64,000 nucleotides of DNA from Membranipora membranacea. Taxonomy: Eukaryota > Bryozoa > Gymnolaemata > Cheilostomatida > Membraniporidae. The notes below the pieces were generated by a model. That model was not told the DNA's origin, ran no database searches, and worked only from the letters and a program-made list of their open reading frames with translations. Of the stretch, positions 63,768 to 64,000 are shown in pieces; the first letter of the stretch is position 1; the number at the start of each line of letters is the position of its first letter. The position numbers and the translations under genes were made by a program. Location: positions 325,501-389,500 of the forward strand of contig OU612074.1 of assembly GCA_914767715.1 (NCBI GenBank). Direction: 5' to 3'.

Positions 63768-64000
63768 GGTCAGTAATTCTCCTTCAGTCTACTCTGCCCC
63801 AGGTGTGCTCCGACCTTCAGTCTACTCTGCCCCAGGTGTGCTTAGGCCTGCCTACAAACTTAGAGCAACTTGGTGCCAAATATGCCGCGCCCTTAAGGCA
63901 CCTCTATTTTATGGTCTTCAAACAAAGACAAAAACTTAATATTTTACCCAGCGTATATTGTTAACCTACCAACATAATAATATGATAAACACTTGGTCCA
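63768..64000 (+). mobile_element. SINE body fragment at the right edge
   Basis: CCTTCAGTCTACTCTGCCCC is present twice (63781 and 63814). GCCTGCCTACAAACTTAGAG and CGCCCTTAAGGCACCTCTAT then match, with differences, the 3' body of the SINE at 49.4 kb. The tRNA-like head is missing. This is probably the start of an intron of the Ly6-like gene. Confidence 0.6.

Overview
This is a 64 kb piece of an intron-rich animal genome. Every confident gene is split by GT-AG introns, most of them a few hundred bases long, and the proteins are metazoan: a Kv-channel beta subunit, an SK calcium-activated K+ channel, a MEAK7-like TLDc protein, a SENP6/7-like SUMO protease and a Ly6/three-finger domain. tRNA-derived SINEs, foldback and MITE-like DNA elements and a decayed LINE fit an invertebrate. 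The phylum cannot be fixed from the sequence; no bacterial or viral gene organisation is present.

Left third, mostly minus strand. The 5' half of a Kv-beta gene (725-4983) runs off the left side of the window. A 4.8 kb AT-rich gap follows, then a complete ten-exon SK channel (9809-20659, 525 aa). Upstream of SK and in the same direction lies an unrecognised five-exon gene for a predicted 152-aa protein with two membrane segments (21457-23084). SK introns carry a 1.27 kb foldback element, a 561 bp MITE with 9-bp flanking repeats and a SINE.

Middle. 23-32 kb holds no gene that I can support, only a LINE fragment and simple repeats. A nine-exon minus-strand MEAK7 homologue (32229-38528, 481 aa) follows. 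Upstream of it, between MEAK7 and the divergently transcribed protease gene, is a nearly perfect 127-bp palindrome that abuts a 1.86 kb minisatellite of 23/24-bp units.

Right third, plus strand. One 29-exon gene (about 42738-61637, about 1,600 codons) encodes a SENP6/7-type cysteine protease. It has a Gln-rich N-terminus, a CxxC...CxxC zinc-ribbon-like motif, and a long low-complexity insertion that splits the catalytic domain between His and Asp. After it comes the first clear exon of a Ly6/uPAR-type gene, which leaves the window to the right.

The most unusual recurring theme is tandem duplication exactly across splice junctions: a 37-bp copy at an SK donor, a 57/58-bp triplication at one SENP acceptor and a 32-bp copy at another. 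There is also a phase-supported GC-AG intron and a pair of same-phase alternative donors in Kv-beta. All gene models were spliced by eye from reading frame, phase and remembered family similarity; no alignment or transcript was available.
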